DNA from: Megalonaias nervosa | Taxonomy: Eukaryota > Mollusca > Bivalvia > Unionida > Unionidae | DNA length: 64,000 nt | Assembly: GCA_016617855.1 (NCBI GenBank) | Contig: JAECUM010003643.1 | Span: 1-64,000, forward strand | Direction: 5' to 3' | In this document: positions 22,501 through 36,558 of the stretch, piece after piece | Layout: the number at the start of each line of letters is the position of its first letter | Position numbering within the stretch: position 1 is the stretch's first letter | Made by a program: the position numbers and the translations under genes | The notes under the pieces: generated by a model | Databases searched by the model: none | The model's input: the letters and a program-made list of their open reading frames with translations, nothing else | Told to the model about the DNA's origin: nothing

Positions 22501-25500
22501 AGTCATATTTACTGAATCCACCTTTAGATTTTTCTTTTATAGTTAAAAATATGAAAACCTTTAGGTCTATGGACTATGGATACCATCAACAGATGTGTTT
22601 TCTACATGATTTGTGTAATTATGACATATGGACTATGAATACCATCAACTGATGTTGTTGTTGTTGTTCGGTTTATTGCCTTTTTTCAGCACAATATAGG
22701 CTATACATGGTGGCCAGTATTAATGGTGGAGGATGAACCCAGGAAAACCCCGGAAAGAACCACTGACTCTCAAGAAGCTACTGGCAAGCTTTCTCACATA
22801 CCCACATTGGCCGAACCTGAGACTCGAACCCACGCAGATAGAGGTGAGATGGCAATGATCCGTAACAGTGAGCACTTTAGACCACTCGGCCACTCGGGGC
22901 CCCTCAACATATGTGTTTTCTACATGACTGTGTAATTATGGCAGATGGACTATGAATACCATCAACAGATGGGTTTTCTACATGATTGTGTAATTATCAC
23001 AGATGAACTATGAATACCATCAACAGATGGGTTTTCTACATGAGTAGTTATGACAGCTGTTGAAGCAGTCTTTAGTGACAATGACAGCAGAAAATAATTA
23101 AACCTTTAACTAAAAGTCATATTTTGAATTTTTCAATGTTTTCTAATTAAATGTAAATGCAAAAAGAATTGGATATTTAGTCTCACTATTCTGCTCCATT
23201 GATCTTATGACTAAGGGGCACTAACTCAAGTCTCTGGTGTGAACATATCTTTACTGAAATAATTTTTGCATAAGTAATAATTTGCGAACAACATTACAAA
23301 GTAATAGGTGATGGCCTCTGATGTACACCTTTATATTTGTGCATCTTTGTCATATGATAGGAATTTTCAACTTCAATGAAACTTTTTCAGTTATAAACTT
23401 TTAAGTATCCTGGTAATACAGTCATTTGCATGGTGTACATCTCTCAAGAACCAACAAAATCAACTTTCCTCTTTGTATTTCCAATGCAACTCTTGTGTGA
23501 AACAAAAGCAGGAACCACAAAAGAAGTTTTCATATGTAACATGTAACATAAAAGTAAACAGACAGACAGATGGACCAGGTCTTGGCATTACATGCTCTGT
23601 CATAAGATGACAAATACAAACCAACCTTCATCTGTTTTGTCTTTTCTTTGAGGGTCTGTTGATAGATGGAGAGTTGTTCAGCCACCTCAGGACCTGGCTG
23701 TCGTGCCAGGATGTGTTTCAGCTCAAGGTACAGTTTTTCTTTCTCCTGGATCAGCAATTCCTTCTCTACCACCTCCTCTGTCTTAGAGATCAGTCGTTTC
23801 TGGAGAGTGTGGATTTTCTCGATCATCTCATATGTACTTGGGTCGCTGCCCTGGAATGGTAATAGATAGCTTCATAAAATGGGTAGTCATAACTGCCTTA
23901 TTTATTGCATAATGGGTTCAATGACCAGTCTAAATGTGCCAAAAATGATCACCATCAATACAATGACTATATACTGATTTAGTCTTTTGGTCTTCCTAAT
24001 GCCAACTTATTAGCAAAAAAAATCCCTGTATTTGAGCTGTATCAATCTGTACTAAATTGAGCCATAACCTGCAAACATAAATTACATTATATTTAAAATA
24101 TTTGGGCTTACAAAATCCATTCAACAACTCATCTTGATGAGTTGATAAGAACTAACAGATTTCTCCTGAACAAACAACATAAATTAAAGTCATATAACAC
24201 TGGAGGGCGAGTACCAATATGAAAATTTTTGAGGCCTGCCAGCATGCTCTGTGGTTCAAAGCAAAACAATCCATACTGTATATTTGTATCCCAACCTCCA
24301 ATTTTCTCCACCGATGAATATTCATGGGGTTTTCAAGCTCCTCCTCCAGGGCTTTACAGCGAGTTCTCTCACGCAACAGTTCACGCTGGATGTGGTACAC
24401 TTCACGCCTAAGATGATAATTTAAATAAAAATATTTTAAAAGTGTCTTAATTCTACCATGTATTCTAAGTGGTCAGAGCTATGGAACAAAAGTTTTACAG
24501 TTTGTTTGCAATTTGAATATACATAAAGCTTAAAGTTGTAAAATATCCATGAGGGAGTGGATTAAAGAGTGGGGTGCTCTTTCACTCTCTAACTCCAGCA
24601 TCTTTATTTCTTAATTACTTATTCAATATGCACTTAAAACATTTGTCTTAACTAGTTAACAAATGACTATTTACAGTACATCTGTATGGATCTATAAAAA
24701 AAACAACTAACAATGTGTACATGGAATATGAATTCCCATCAAGATGGAACAGAAACTGACCTTCATGCACAACTTACCTGGATGAATAAAATGGACACAC
24801 ACATGGACACAGTAATACCATTTTCCAAACCATATATGTATGTATGTATCAGTGTGTATCCTTCCTGTCAAACTAACCTACAGATTGTATTTATTTGAGC
24901 TAATACTCAGAATGCATACATCTGTACAGCTGAAGAAGACTAAGGCATACCTGGCTTACACAGGTATAGAACAGTGCAGCTGAAGAAAACTAAGGCATAC
25001 CTGGCTTACACATGAATGCTTACTGCAATACAAATGAAATGGATTGTTTTTCTTTGAGATACAAACCTCAGGTCATCAACATTGGCCACATTTTTCTGCA
25101 AAATTCCCTTCTCACGTCGCAGTTTCTTGATCTCAAGTTTTAAGACTCTGATGTCCTCCAATCGCTGGTTGTATTGAATTTCTCCTTTGTTCAGTGTAGA
25201 CTGCTGAATCTTGATCTTCTCATATAGCAGTGCCAACTCATCATTACGACGCACAAGCTGGGTGCCAAGGATGTCACGCTCACTGATCACCTGTAAAATT
25301 GAAAGAAAGATTTCACTAGTCTCGTGATACTTGTGGTTCAAGTCCAGTTTAGAAAGACCATTATTCAAAGCCAGGAAACACATAACTTAAGGCAAGACAC
25401 ATACTGTTGCCAAACGAGATTATCTGAAGTCTGGACAAAACATTTTGCTTACATGAAATAAATGTATGCTGAACTAAGAGCCTTTCTCTATTTTTACTGC

Positions 25501-26478
25501 AGCAAAATAAAACACATATCAAGGAATTATATTAAAATATGAGAGATTTTTCATACCTAACACCTCTATACAGCAGGATATCTCTTACTGTTCCCCCACC
25601 TTTCCATGCAAAGTGGGAGACATAATATTTGCATTTCTATCATTTCTTCTGTCCATCCATCACTTTCATTTCACTCTATAACTTTAAATCCATTTGTGAT
25701 TAAGAGATGAAACTTGGTATACTTGTACATCTCTATAAGCTGTGTTATATACAACTTGGCAGTGGGGGGGGGGGGGGGGCTATCTTCAACATCAATGCTA
25801 TGGATAAATATTTTATGTTTTCCATTACATTTTCCCATCCACTCTATAACGCTAAAGCTATTTCAGATTTGGGGATGAAATTTGGAATACCTATACATCA
25901 TCAATAGAAGGCATCACATACTAGACCAGGGGTCCTATCCACTCTAGAACTTTAAAGCCATGTCAGATTAATGGATGAAACATTTTTTATTCATCAATCA
26001 ACACAAGAAGGTGTGTCATGTGTCACAGTATGATTCCTTTCTCCAGGGTCAAGTTCATGTCTCAATAAGGTCTGCAATATTAGAACCATTTGAGATTAAG
26101 GCATGTTGGTATAGTTATACAGCATCATAATAAGGCTTGTCAAGAACCACATTGGTAATGATTTCTGCAGGATTTTCACAGAGGGTGAATTCCTCTTCTC
26201 ATGTGGCATTTTCATAAAGGGGGATTTTCAACTTTTAAGGAGGAGGGCAGTTATGTATCTTGATTACTGCAATGGCACTTCAACATATTCATCAAAAATG
26301 CAAGCAAATGTAGCAACATTACCATTGAATACTGAAAAATGCATGTATGCCATTAGCAGGTGTGCTGTGTGTCAATGGAGGTCCTATCTTCAAGGTCAAT
26401 GTCATGGTGTTATATGTTGAATTTTTCTTTAACAGTTTCCTTACCACTCTATGGGTTTAGAGCTATCGAGATGAAAGG

Positions 26479-26540
<62 letters not shown>

Positions 26541-29500
26541 AAAATGCTTTTCATGTTCCACATTGGGGGACTTACCTTCACGGTCAAGGTCATTGGTCAA
26601 TGAGTCTAGGACATTACCCCCCTGTCAATTACCCCCCATCATTTTCCCCCTCAGTCTATTACCTCCCAGTTTATTACCACCTTTTCTGTTACCCCCCCAG
26701 TCTATTACTATATACAACATATAATTGTTATACCCCCCCAAATAAATAATACATTAAAATAAATTTCACAGTAATTTATTGTAAATTTTTATTTTAGTTG
26801 ATTAATCTCAGCCTTGAAAATACATACTTGTCACAATATTCAATATTAAATTCATCATATCATAATGTGATAGTACCATAAAATATGTTATATTGATATG
26901 ATTACAGTTGAATGTTATGTGCGATCCCTCGCAAGTATTCAAAGTACTCTCTATTAGCAAAGTCATTAACAATGCTCATAATCCGAGCATTGTAGTCACG
27001 ATATTTCTTTCAAGTTGGCTGGATGTCCTCCAAGTGTTACGTATCGGCTCGTTCAAAGTAACACAAAGAAAGAGTGAAGACAACAAGCTTTGTAAATTTT
27101 AACAAAGATAATTTATTTCCCTAGAAAACACGGTGAAAAAATAAATATGTGAAACAAGACTTACGATTTACGAAGATCCAAAAACATGTTCTAAATTTGT
27201 GAAAACACATAAGTCCTGTGAATAAACAGTTCTAAATTGATACAGTCTGAATCTCAGTTCCGTTCCAAGATGGCGGATGATGACGTCAGACGAAGGCCAA
27301 CACAAAATGTCCAGAATTTTCACTGTAAAGCACAATTTGTATTGTTCTGTGCCGATTTAGAAGTAATTTAATCAAATGTCTTTGTCCATAGCCACTAGTG
27401 TTGTTCTCCAGGGAAAATAATTACTTAGAAAGTAGATGAAATGCAGCTACCACCACTAACAACACACATGTTGTTCCTAACACATACGAATGAACAAACA
27501 CCTCTCTCCAGCACAGAAATACCTTTTCCTTAAGGTATTAGAAACTCTGTAAGATGTTATGATGTGACTCTCAGCTATGACTGACCACGACTATGACTAC
27601 CACTCTATGACTAAATATTTCTTACAGGTAACTGAGCATTTAAAACAAGCTAATGCGTCATTACATGTACACATGCACAAAGAACACGTGTGATTTCGCA
27701 ATCCATCTGGACATTACGAAAACCTAAACAAGTATCAGCCAATCATTTACATAGCTACTGCTGAATGTTTACTTGCGACGAATTTACTATCATACAAAGC
27801 TCATGCTTACACGAGTCACATTTACGTTTTAAATAAATACGATGTTTCTAACAAACTATTAGACCTTGCTAACATAATCACCATAATAATAATAACATTT
27901 AGTGGCATAAAAATAAAATAAAAATGAAACAAAGAATTAGAAGAATTTAAATTTTAACACATATGTAATTTAACTACAGGGTCGTAACACTTCCCCCCAT
28001 AAAGAAAAAAGAAAGATTTATGTAATAAAGCTTTCTTTTGTACCAGATGTAAATTATACATGAGGCAAAAAAACATTTACATAAGATGAACTTTTATGAA
28101 TCTACACAAAAGTATATATGAAAATGACATTTCTATACACGGGAAAGTGCATCTGCAATTAAATTATCTTTTCCTTTAATGTGCCTGATGTCAAGATTGT
28201 ACTCTTGCAAAAATAAACTCCATCTCAACAGTCTTTGATTTTTATTTTCCATTCTGCTGATGAAAGTAAGGGGGTTGTGATCACTAAACACAGCAACCGG
28301 AGAAGGAGCTGAACTGATATAAACTTCAAAATGCTGTAATGCTAGCATTAAAGCCAAGCATTCCTTCTCGATTGTTGAGTAGTTTCTTTGGTGTTTATTT
28401 AATTTCTTAGAGAAGTAACACACTGGGTGTTCAACACCATTTTTGTCATCTTGAAGCAAAACTGCTCCAACCCCAACATCACTTGCATCCACAGACAGTT
28501 TGAATGGTTGACTGAAATCTGGAGCTGTTAAAACTGGTGCACTTTTAAGTATGGCTTTTAATCTATCGAAAGCCTCTTGACATTTTCCAGTCCAAAGAAA
28601 CTTGTTTTTCTTTCTCAACAAGTTTGTCAGAGGTTCAACAATATCAGAAAAATTAGAACAAAATTTGCGATAGTACCCAGCCATACCCAAAAATCGCATC
28701 AGCTGTTTTTTACTGACAGGCACAGGAAATTCAGAAATAGCCTTGACCTTAGCATCTATAGGTTTAATTTGACCATGTCCCACAATATGTCCTAGAAAAG
28801 TAACACAGGCACGGCAGAACTCACTTTTAGATAAATTAATAGTCAAATTTGCATCCGTGAGTCTGTCGAAGAACTTCCGAATCGTGGCTAGATGTTCTTT
28901 CCAGGTGTTGTTGTAGATGATGACATCAATATAGGCATCACAATTGTCTAGACCAGAAGTAATCATATTCATAGGGCGTTGAAAAGTGCTTGGAGAACCC
29001 TTCATCCCAAATGGCATTACTTTATACTGGTAGAGTCCATCTGGAGTCACAAATGCCGAAATTTCTTTTGCTCTTTCCGTTAGTGGAATTTGCCAAAAAC
29101 CCTTCAGAAGGTCGAATTTAGTGACGTATTTGGCATCTCCAATTTTGTCGATACAATCGTCGATTCTTGGCAATGGGAATGAGTCTGTTTTAGTCACACT
29201 GTTCACCTTTCTATAATCCGTACACATTCGGAAAGTTTTATCCGGTTTCGGAACAAGAATGCACGGTGAACTCCAATCACTCTTACTGGGCTCTATAAAA
29301 TCATTTTCCAGTAAATACTGAATCTCTTTTTTCATGTATTCCTGTTTAAAAGGATTCATCCTGTATGGGTGTTGTTTCATGGGTTTCGAATCTACTATTT
29401 CGACGTCGTGAAAAATTTTGTTTGTCCTTGTAGGTATGTCTGGAAACAAGTGTTCATATTCAGACAATAATTGTTTAAGTTTACTTTTTTCTTGATTTTG

Positions 29501-32500
29501 TAAATGAGAAAGTTTCTGGTCTAGATTTTCCATAACTTCCGAATTCCGAAGACTTGTTGTTCCAAGATTAGTAGAATCCAACTGAATTCCTTCATTCAAA
29601 TCCTCAGCTGGTGGGACAGGTACAACTAAATTAATTGCATTATTTACCTGGCTATTTCTTTTAACATAATAGTACTCCATTAATTTACTTAGACCAGAGT
29701 ACTAATTATAATTTAACTCATTCATTTTCTTCTTTACTTTGTAAGGGCCATAAAATCTTAATTGAAGAAAATTCTGCAGAATGAGCAAGAGAGAATGGAC
29801 TTTATTACAGGACTCAAAAATTCTCTCTAGTACACCTTGGTGAAACCACAGTTTCACTTTTGACTTGAACTGCAGAATGCAAAATTCAAGTGTAACAAGC
29901 TGGAACATACCAGACTTGAAATTTGACCTTTGACCAGATTGATCAAATTTGAGAAGGCCAAATTGAGCAAAATTCCTCGAAGGAATTACCTCTGGAAAAC
30001 TTGTTGACGCACACTTGATGATCAACAAATTTTGGTTACCTACCTTGGTCTTTAGTAAGGGATCAGCACAATCTACCATAACTCTAGTACTACTGAATGG
30101 TTCGTCAAATGCAGGAATTGGTTGCAGATAAACTTTAGGTATCTTTTGATTTGGTTTTCCTACAATTTGACAAGTATGACAAGACCTACAAAACTTGCAA
30201 ACATCACTTTTGATTTTTGGCCAATAGAAGTGAGTCAAGATCTTGTGATATGTTTTATTTATCCCTAAATGACCAGCCATAGGAGTTTCATGGGCCAAAC
30301 TAAGTATTTCCTGTCTGTAAGGTTTCAGAACCACAATCTGATATTTTACTGACCATTCGTCACTAGCAGGTACTTCGAGAGGTCTCCATTTTCTCATAAG
30401 AACTCCATTTTTAATGAAGTAACAGACAGGTACTTCAGTTGCTTCTTTTTCACTAACGGCCCGCTGAAACAAACAGGAGATCTCAGGATCCTTCTCCTGT
30501 TCGACGACAAGTGATTGTCGTTTATCACCCTGATCAGATAAAAGAGAATGAGTATTCAAAAGAGGATCACTATGATCAATACCTTTTGACTGATCCAAAT
30601 TAGAAGTGAAAATGACCTCATCAAAAGCCTGACCAATACATGTGTCAGCTAAAGGAATACACTCCTTATCAAAATCATTCTCAAGAGCTTTCTTTGCCAT
30701 AGCTCTGGTAACTGCACAAGCTGGGAATAAATCAGGGATTTCTTTTTCAATAGGATCAACTTTCTGATCCAAAGAAGGCTTGTCAGTTACAAGTGGATTA
30801 ACCACAACCTTGTCTCCAGCTAAGTCATTGCCTAGCAACAAATGAATGCCCTCAACGGGTAAAGTAGACACTACACCGACTGTCACAGGTCCTGAAACTA
30901 AGTCTGATGACAAATTAACAGAATGGAGAGGAACATTAACAAAGCCGCACTCTACTCCCTGAATGAGAACACTCTCATTAGAACAGGTCTTCTCAGAAGA
31001 AGGCAAAATACCTGAAACTAAAAGACTCTGAGAAGCTCCTGTATCCCTCAAAATCTTAATAGGGATAGGATTGGCCAAATCACCCAAGAGTGATATAGAA
31101 CCCTTCGACATGAATGGTTCAAAATTCTCCATGACACAATCAGACTGAGGTTTTTCAAACCCAACAAATATATTGTTTTCAATACATGACCGTGACCTTG
31201 ACCTCTTAGAAATAAGAGCGTTTGGAATAGGTCTATCTTGATTCTGATGCCTATATTTCAATTTGAAGCAATCAGAAATGACGTGTCCTTTTTCTTACAA
31301 TAGGTACACTTAGGTAGAGACAAGGATTTTGAATCAAGTCTCTCAGAGGCTTGATTTTTAGAATCTGTGCCAGATTGAGTTTCACTGAGAGTCGTCTTTG
31401 ATTGAAACACCTTAATATCAGTAGACTGCTGAGTGAAAGGTTTGCTTACAGCAGGATCTTTATGAGTTAAGGAATACTCATCAGCAGCAATAGCAGCTTT
31501 TTCCAAGGTTTTGACCTTATGATCTTCAAGGTGATTTCTGATATCACTAGGAATACAGTTTTTAAACTCTTCGAATAATATCAGTTGTTCGAGTCTTTCA
31601 TAATCATGTTCAATTTTCTCAGACAGACACCATCTCTTGAACAACTGTTCTTTTTCTCTAGCAAATTCAACATAAGTGTGTCTAGTATCTTTTTTATAGT
31701 TTCTAAACCTTTGCCGACAAGTCTCAGGGACTAATACATAACCCTTCAAAAGGCATTCCTTAACCATATCATAGTCAGATCTTTGCTGTACTGACAGGGA
31801 CATATAAATATCTTTGGGTTTGCCACAAAGTACACTCTGCAGTAATTGAGTCCAATTGTCCCTTGGACATTTCGAATTCTTAACAACTGTTTCAAATTGA
31901 AGAAGAATTCTCTCCATTTTTAACACTGAAAGAAAGCCTGTTGTTTTCACTAAAATTTCAAATAAAATGAACTAGGGAATTTAAATTTCAATTTTTAGCC
32001 AATTTCATATATCAGCCAAATTCATAGATCCAATCCCAGACGAGCCCCCAATTTCTTTATGTTACGTATCGGCTCGTTCAAAGTAACACAAAGAAAGAGT
32101 GAAGACAACAAGCTTTGTAAATTTTAACAAAGATAATTTATTTCCCTAGAAAACACGGTGAAAAGATAAATATGTGAAACAAGACTTACGATTTACGATG
32201 ATCCAAAAACATGTTCTAAATTTGTGAAAACACATAAGTCCTGTGAATAAACAGTTCTAAATTGATACAGTCTGAATCTCAGTTCTGTTCCAAGATGGCG
32301 GATGATGACGTCAGACGAAGGCCAACACAAAATGTCCAGAATTTTCACTGTAAAGCACAATTTGTATTGTTCTGTGCCGATTTAGAAGTAATTTAATCAA
32401 ATGTCTTTGTCCATAGCCACTAGTGTTGTTCTCCAGGGAAAATAATTACTTAGAAAGTAGATGAAATACAGCTACCACCACTAACAACACGCATGTTGTT

Positions 32501-34316
32501 CCTAACACGTATGAATGAACAAACACCTCTCTCCAGCACAGAAATACCTTTTCCTTAAGGTATTAGAAACTCTGTAAGATGTTATGATGTGACTCTCAGC
32601 TATGACTGACCACGACTATGACTACCACTCTATGACTAAATATTTCTTACAGGTAACTGAGCATTTAAAACAAGCTAATGCGTCATTACATGTACACATG
32701 CACAAAGAACACGTGTGATTTCGCAATCCATCTGGACATTACGAAAACCTAAACAAGTATCAGCCAATCATTTACATAGCTACTGCTGAATGTTTACTTG
32801 CGACGAATTTACTATCATACAAAGCTCATGCTTACACGAGTCACATTTACGTTTTAAATAAATACGATGTTTCTAACAAACTATTAGACCTTGCTAACAT
32901 AATCACCATAATAATAATAACATTTAGTGGCATAAAAATAAAATAAAAATGAAACAAAGAATTAGAAGAATTTAAATTTTAACACATATGTAATTTAACT
33001 ACAGGGTCGTAACACAAGTCAATGAGAAATTATTACGTTCAGGAATGATTGCTCCCTTTTAAGGATTGTCAAAAAGTGCCAAATGTTTGGATGGTCAGCA
33101 GCAACAGCAGCTTGCATTTTTCGATGCCAACCTTCAACGTTGTTGTTAGTACGAGGTAATTCATTTTGAACACTGCTGTGTACACTCCAAACTCGAGGAA
33201 TAGAGACAGGATTAGCTTGGCTTCAACATCTTCTGCCGATGTAGTTATCTTCAAAATAATCTAACAATTGATTCATGTCGTCATCATCTGTACGTTCTTA
33301 AAGTTCTTTGAAAACCTGCACAGTGTAAGAAAGCAGCACAAAAGCCAAAGCAGCAACCATTCTAACTGACATTGAAAATCTGCATCATCTTGATATCTTT
33401 GCTGAAATCCAAGAGCTTGCATTTTCGGTATATACTTTGAGAAAAATGATAAAAACATCCTTGTACATCTATTCCTGCGTAGCATTCTGCAACAGAATTC
33501 ATGGATACTTTTTCATAATCCATCATAACTGTTGCAGGCTGAGCATTGGGAATTAGTGCCTTTATCTCCATGAAAAGACGTTGATAAGTTTCCATAGTTT
33601 TATTTGGGAGCAAGCAGTAGAGGCAAGAAATGGCATCACCACTGATGAGTGCATGCACCGTATATAATTGAAAGAAAAGCTCAGGCACAATAGCAAAAGT
33701 TCCATCCATGAACCAATTAGGAGACTGTGCTAATAATGATGATGTTTTATCAGCCCCAAAGATTAAAATTCTGTTTATATCTCCTACACCGCTATCAAAT
33801 AACAAGAAATTCTCACCATTAGGAAGTTTCTTGTATTCATCTGGCAGTTCAAAGGTTGCTCAATCAGTTGGAAGAGGCTGCGGAGCATGAATAGCTTGTC
33901 ACCTGACGACGAAGATGTTGTATAGGAACCATTTGTGCTGATGCTCCTTCACTTAGATTCTGCATTTCCTGGCCAAGAATCTGTTGAGGTGTTTCTTCTG
34001 TTTCCACTGCTCTTTTTGTAATGTTTTGTCTAACTTGCAGAACTTCACATCGTGCTGAATCTGGTACATGTGTGTTCATGCAGAGATCCAAGTACAACAT
34101 CATTTTTAACTTTGATCTTTGCTTTACATTCAGGTACTCTGTTTACATTTCCTTGTCGCTTTTCACATTCATAACTAATTACACCTGCCGCTAAATCTTT
34201 CTGCTTTACATAGACATATCCATTGTGCATAATTGTTTGCTTTCCACGTATACTCAGAACTTTCTCCATGGTAAAATTATTTCTGGCGATATTATATTTT
34301 TCAGTACATATATATA

Positions 34317-34356
<40 letters not shown>

Positions 34357-36522
34357 TTATTTAAATAGTTTTTCTGGGGCATGCGTGTAGAAACCATTTC
34401 TGCTCGAATTAGATTCAATGAGGTGAAGCCAACACAATAGTATAGATTGAGCACAGATTAAACTGCTAAAGTCATTTTAATTGATGTGAAGCCAATACTC
34501 TTATCAGATTGTGTTTGTGTACACTTAAATTGATGGGACAGAATCTTACTGCGGTAAAGCCAACATAATATCAATTAACAATTAAATTTGTTGTCGTCTG
34601 TATTTGTAAATGATGGTAATGGCAGGGGGGTAATAAACTGGGGGTGGGTGGGTGAGTAAAAGACTGAGGGGGTAAATGATGGGGGGTTAATGGCAGGGGG
34701 CTAGTGGCAGGGGGGTAATTGACAGCGGGGTAAATGTCCTGCTTCCTGGGTCAATAGTTTAATTTCATTCATATTTCCCTTATGCATTCCAACTAAGAAC
34801 TTTTTTTAAGACAAATGGATGAAGCCTAGTATACTGATACACTGTCACCAGATGTGTTCCATTGTCTATCTGGGATCTTATCCTCAACATCAAAGTGGTA
34901 GGTACATATGTTAAGTTTTCTTTTTTAGGTATAATCTGTGGTACATTTATATATGCTTCTCAGTTTCATTCAAGGACTTATATTCGATGTCAGTAGGACA
35001 CTGATCAATTATTTTTACTTGCTTTAGGCAAATTTTCATCTAATGCACTCTGAGATAGGATAAGAAAACTTTATTACTTTCCATGTTGGCCCTTTGTTAG
35101 CATTTTCTGACTGTATCATCCTCAACATTATTTGTGACCATAACATAGTAGGCAGGGAACAAAAGCAAACTTTGCTTGTCATTTTACTTTGTTCCATTAT
35201 ATTATTGAAAGTTGATTTCTTCTTGAATTATTAATATTTCAAAGCAGTTCAAAAATGTACTGGTAAAAATATACATAGTAATTATTGTACAGATTATATA
35301 TCCCAAGGATTTGAAGAAGACATAATTACAGTTGTCTGGATGTTGTTGGTATGTTTTATTACTGAATAAAAGCAGTGAATCAGAACTGGGGTGTAAATTA
35401 GCATTATTCAACTGTTACCACATTATTTAAGTTTTTACCTGATCAAGTTCTTTCTTCTGTCTCACTCTCTCTGCATCAGCCTCTGCAATAATCTTCAGCA
35501 GTTTTTTCTCTTCTGCCTCCTGTGCCTCAATGTAGGCCTTGTTCTCAGATGCCAGCTGCTTCATCTTCATCAGCTCAGCCTTGAGCATGTCTTTTTCCTT
35601 CTCAATGCGCTGCTGATCAAGTTTTACCTTGGCCAGTGAGAGGTCCTTGGCCTGGCTTTCTTCTGTTAGCTGGTGGTTGATATGGTCCATTGACTTTAAC
35701 TTTTTCTTCATCTCCTGGATCTCATCCTAAAATGGGGGTCAATGTCAAGGTTAGGGTCATATCCAGACAGAAAATGATCGAGCAAAGATCATGCCCATCT
35801 ATCATATAACTTTACTTGGCTCCCAAATTTGTTCAACAATATTCTTATCAATCAAGATGTGCTTTGGTACACTGAATAAGTCTTCCCAGTCTGGAGTAAC
35901 TTTGAGTAAGATTTCCAAATCTGAAGTAACTCTGGGTAAGTTTTCCCAGTCTGGAGTAACTCTGAGTAGCTTTTCCAAGTCTGGAGTAATAATGATTATT
36001 CTGATCAATCATGATTCTTCACTGGCACACTTTGAGTAAGTTTCCCATGTCTGGAGTAATTTTGCGCATGTTTTCCAAGTTTTTCTACAGACATTATTCT
36101 GATCAATGAAGTTGCTGCATTGATACACTCTAAGTAATTCTTCAAAGTCTGGAATAACAGCTATTAATGCCAAGTACCAAGTAAAGTCCTATTACAAAGG
36201 GGCCAAAACAATGTGTGCACAGCAAATTAATTATTGAAAACATCCTCCACTCTTGATTGGTAAGATGACAAAAACACAATATGATCAGCATGTTAATTTC
36301 TGACATCATTTTGTTGACCTTAATCACAGTAAAAAATTTAGAAAATGAAGGTAAAAGCAAAATGAAAACTGAATAAGTAACTGTTTCCATGTTACAGATG
36401 AATATACCTTTGACTGGGCCTTTTTTGCAGGCAGTTGCTAATGAGTAACATCAGTAACACACCTTTCATTGGACCTTTAAATTTTTGTTTTTTGTTTGAG
36501 CTATTGAGATGAAAGGATTAAA

Positions 36523-36558
<36 letters not shown>

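Larger units (their letters stand above)
27035..33014 (-). mobile_element. Gypsy LTR retrotransposon, Gmr1-like organisation, 5,980 bp
   Basis: Two 955-bp LTRs, flanked by CAAG on both sides (27031-27034, 33015-33018). In transcript order: 5' LTR (32060-33014), primer site (32033-32050), SCAN-like gag, protease, integrase, reverse transcriptase/RNase H, polypurine tract, 3' LTR. Integrase before reverse transcriptase is the rearranged order known for Gmr1-like Gypsy elements; SCAN-like gag also fits that clade. The LTRs differ at only about eight positions by eye, so the insertion is young, yet pol is damaged. It lies inside the MULE transposase gene within CFAP58 intron 12, on the same strand as CFAP58. 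Confidence 0.93.
26608..34740 (-). mobile_element. FLYWCH-MULE DNA transposon, split by a Gypsy element
   Basis: The left end (26608-26745) and right end (34605-34740) are ~130-bp inverted repeats rich in CCCCCC/GGGGGG blocks: AGGACATTACCCCCCTGTCA against the complement of TGACAGCGGGGTAAATGTCCT. GGTCAAT occurs just outside both ends and may be the remains of a target duplication. Without the 5,980-bp Gypsy insert and its extra 4 bases the element is ~2.15 kb. Its single gene (transposase) is broken. Confidence 0.75.

Noticed and set aside
22810..22904. tRNA gene
   Set aside because: A and B boxes are present, but the anticodon and acceptor arms do not fold as a full tRNA and a SINE body and target duplication follow.
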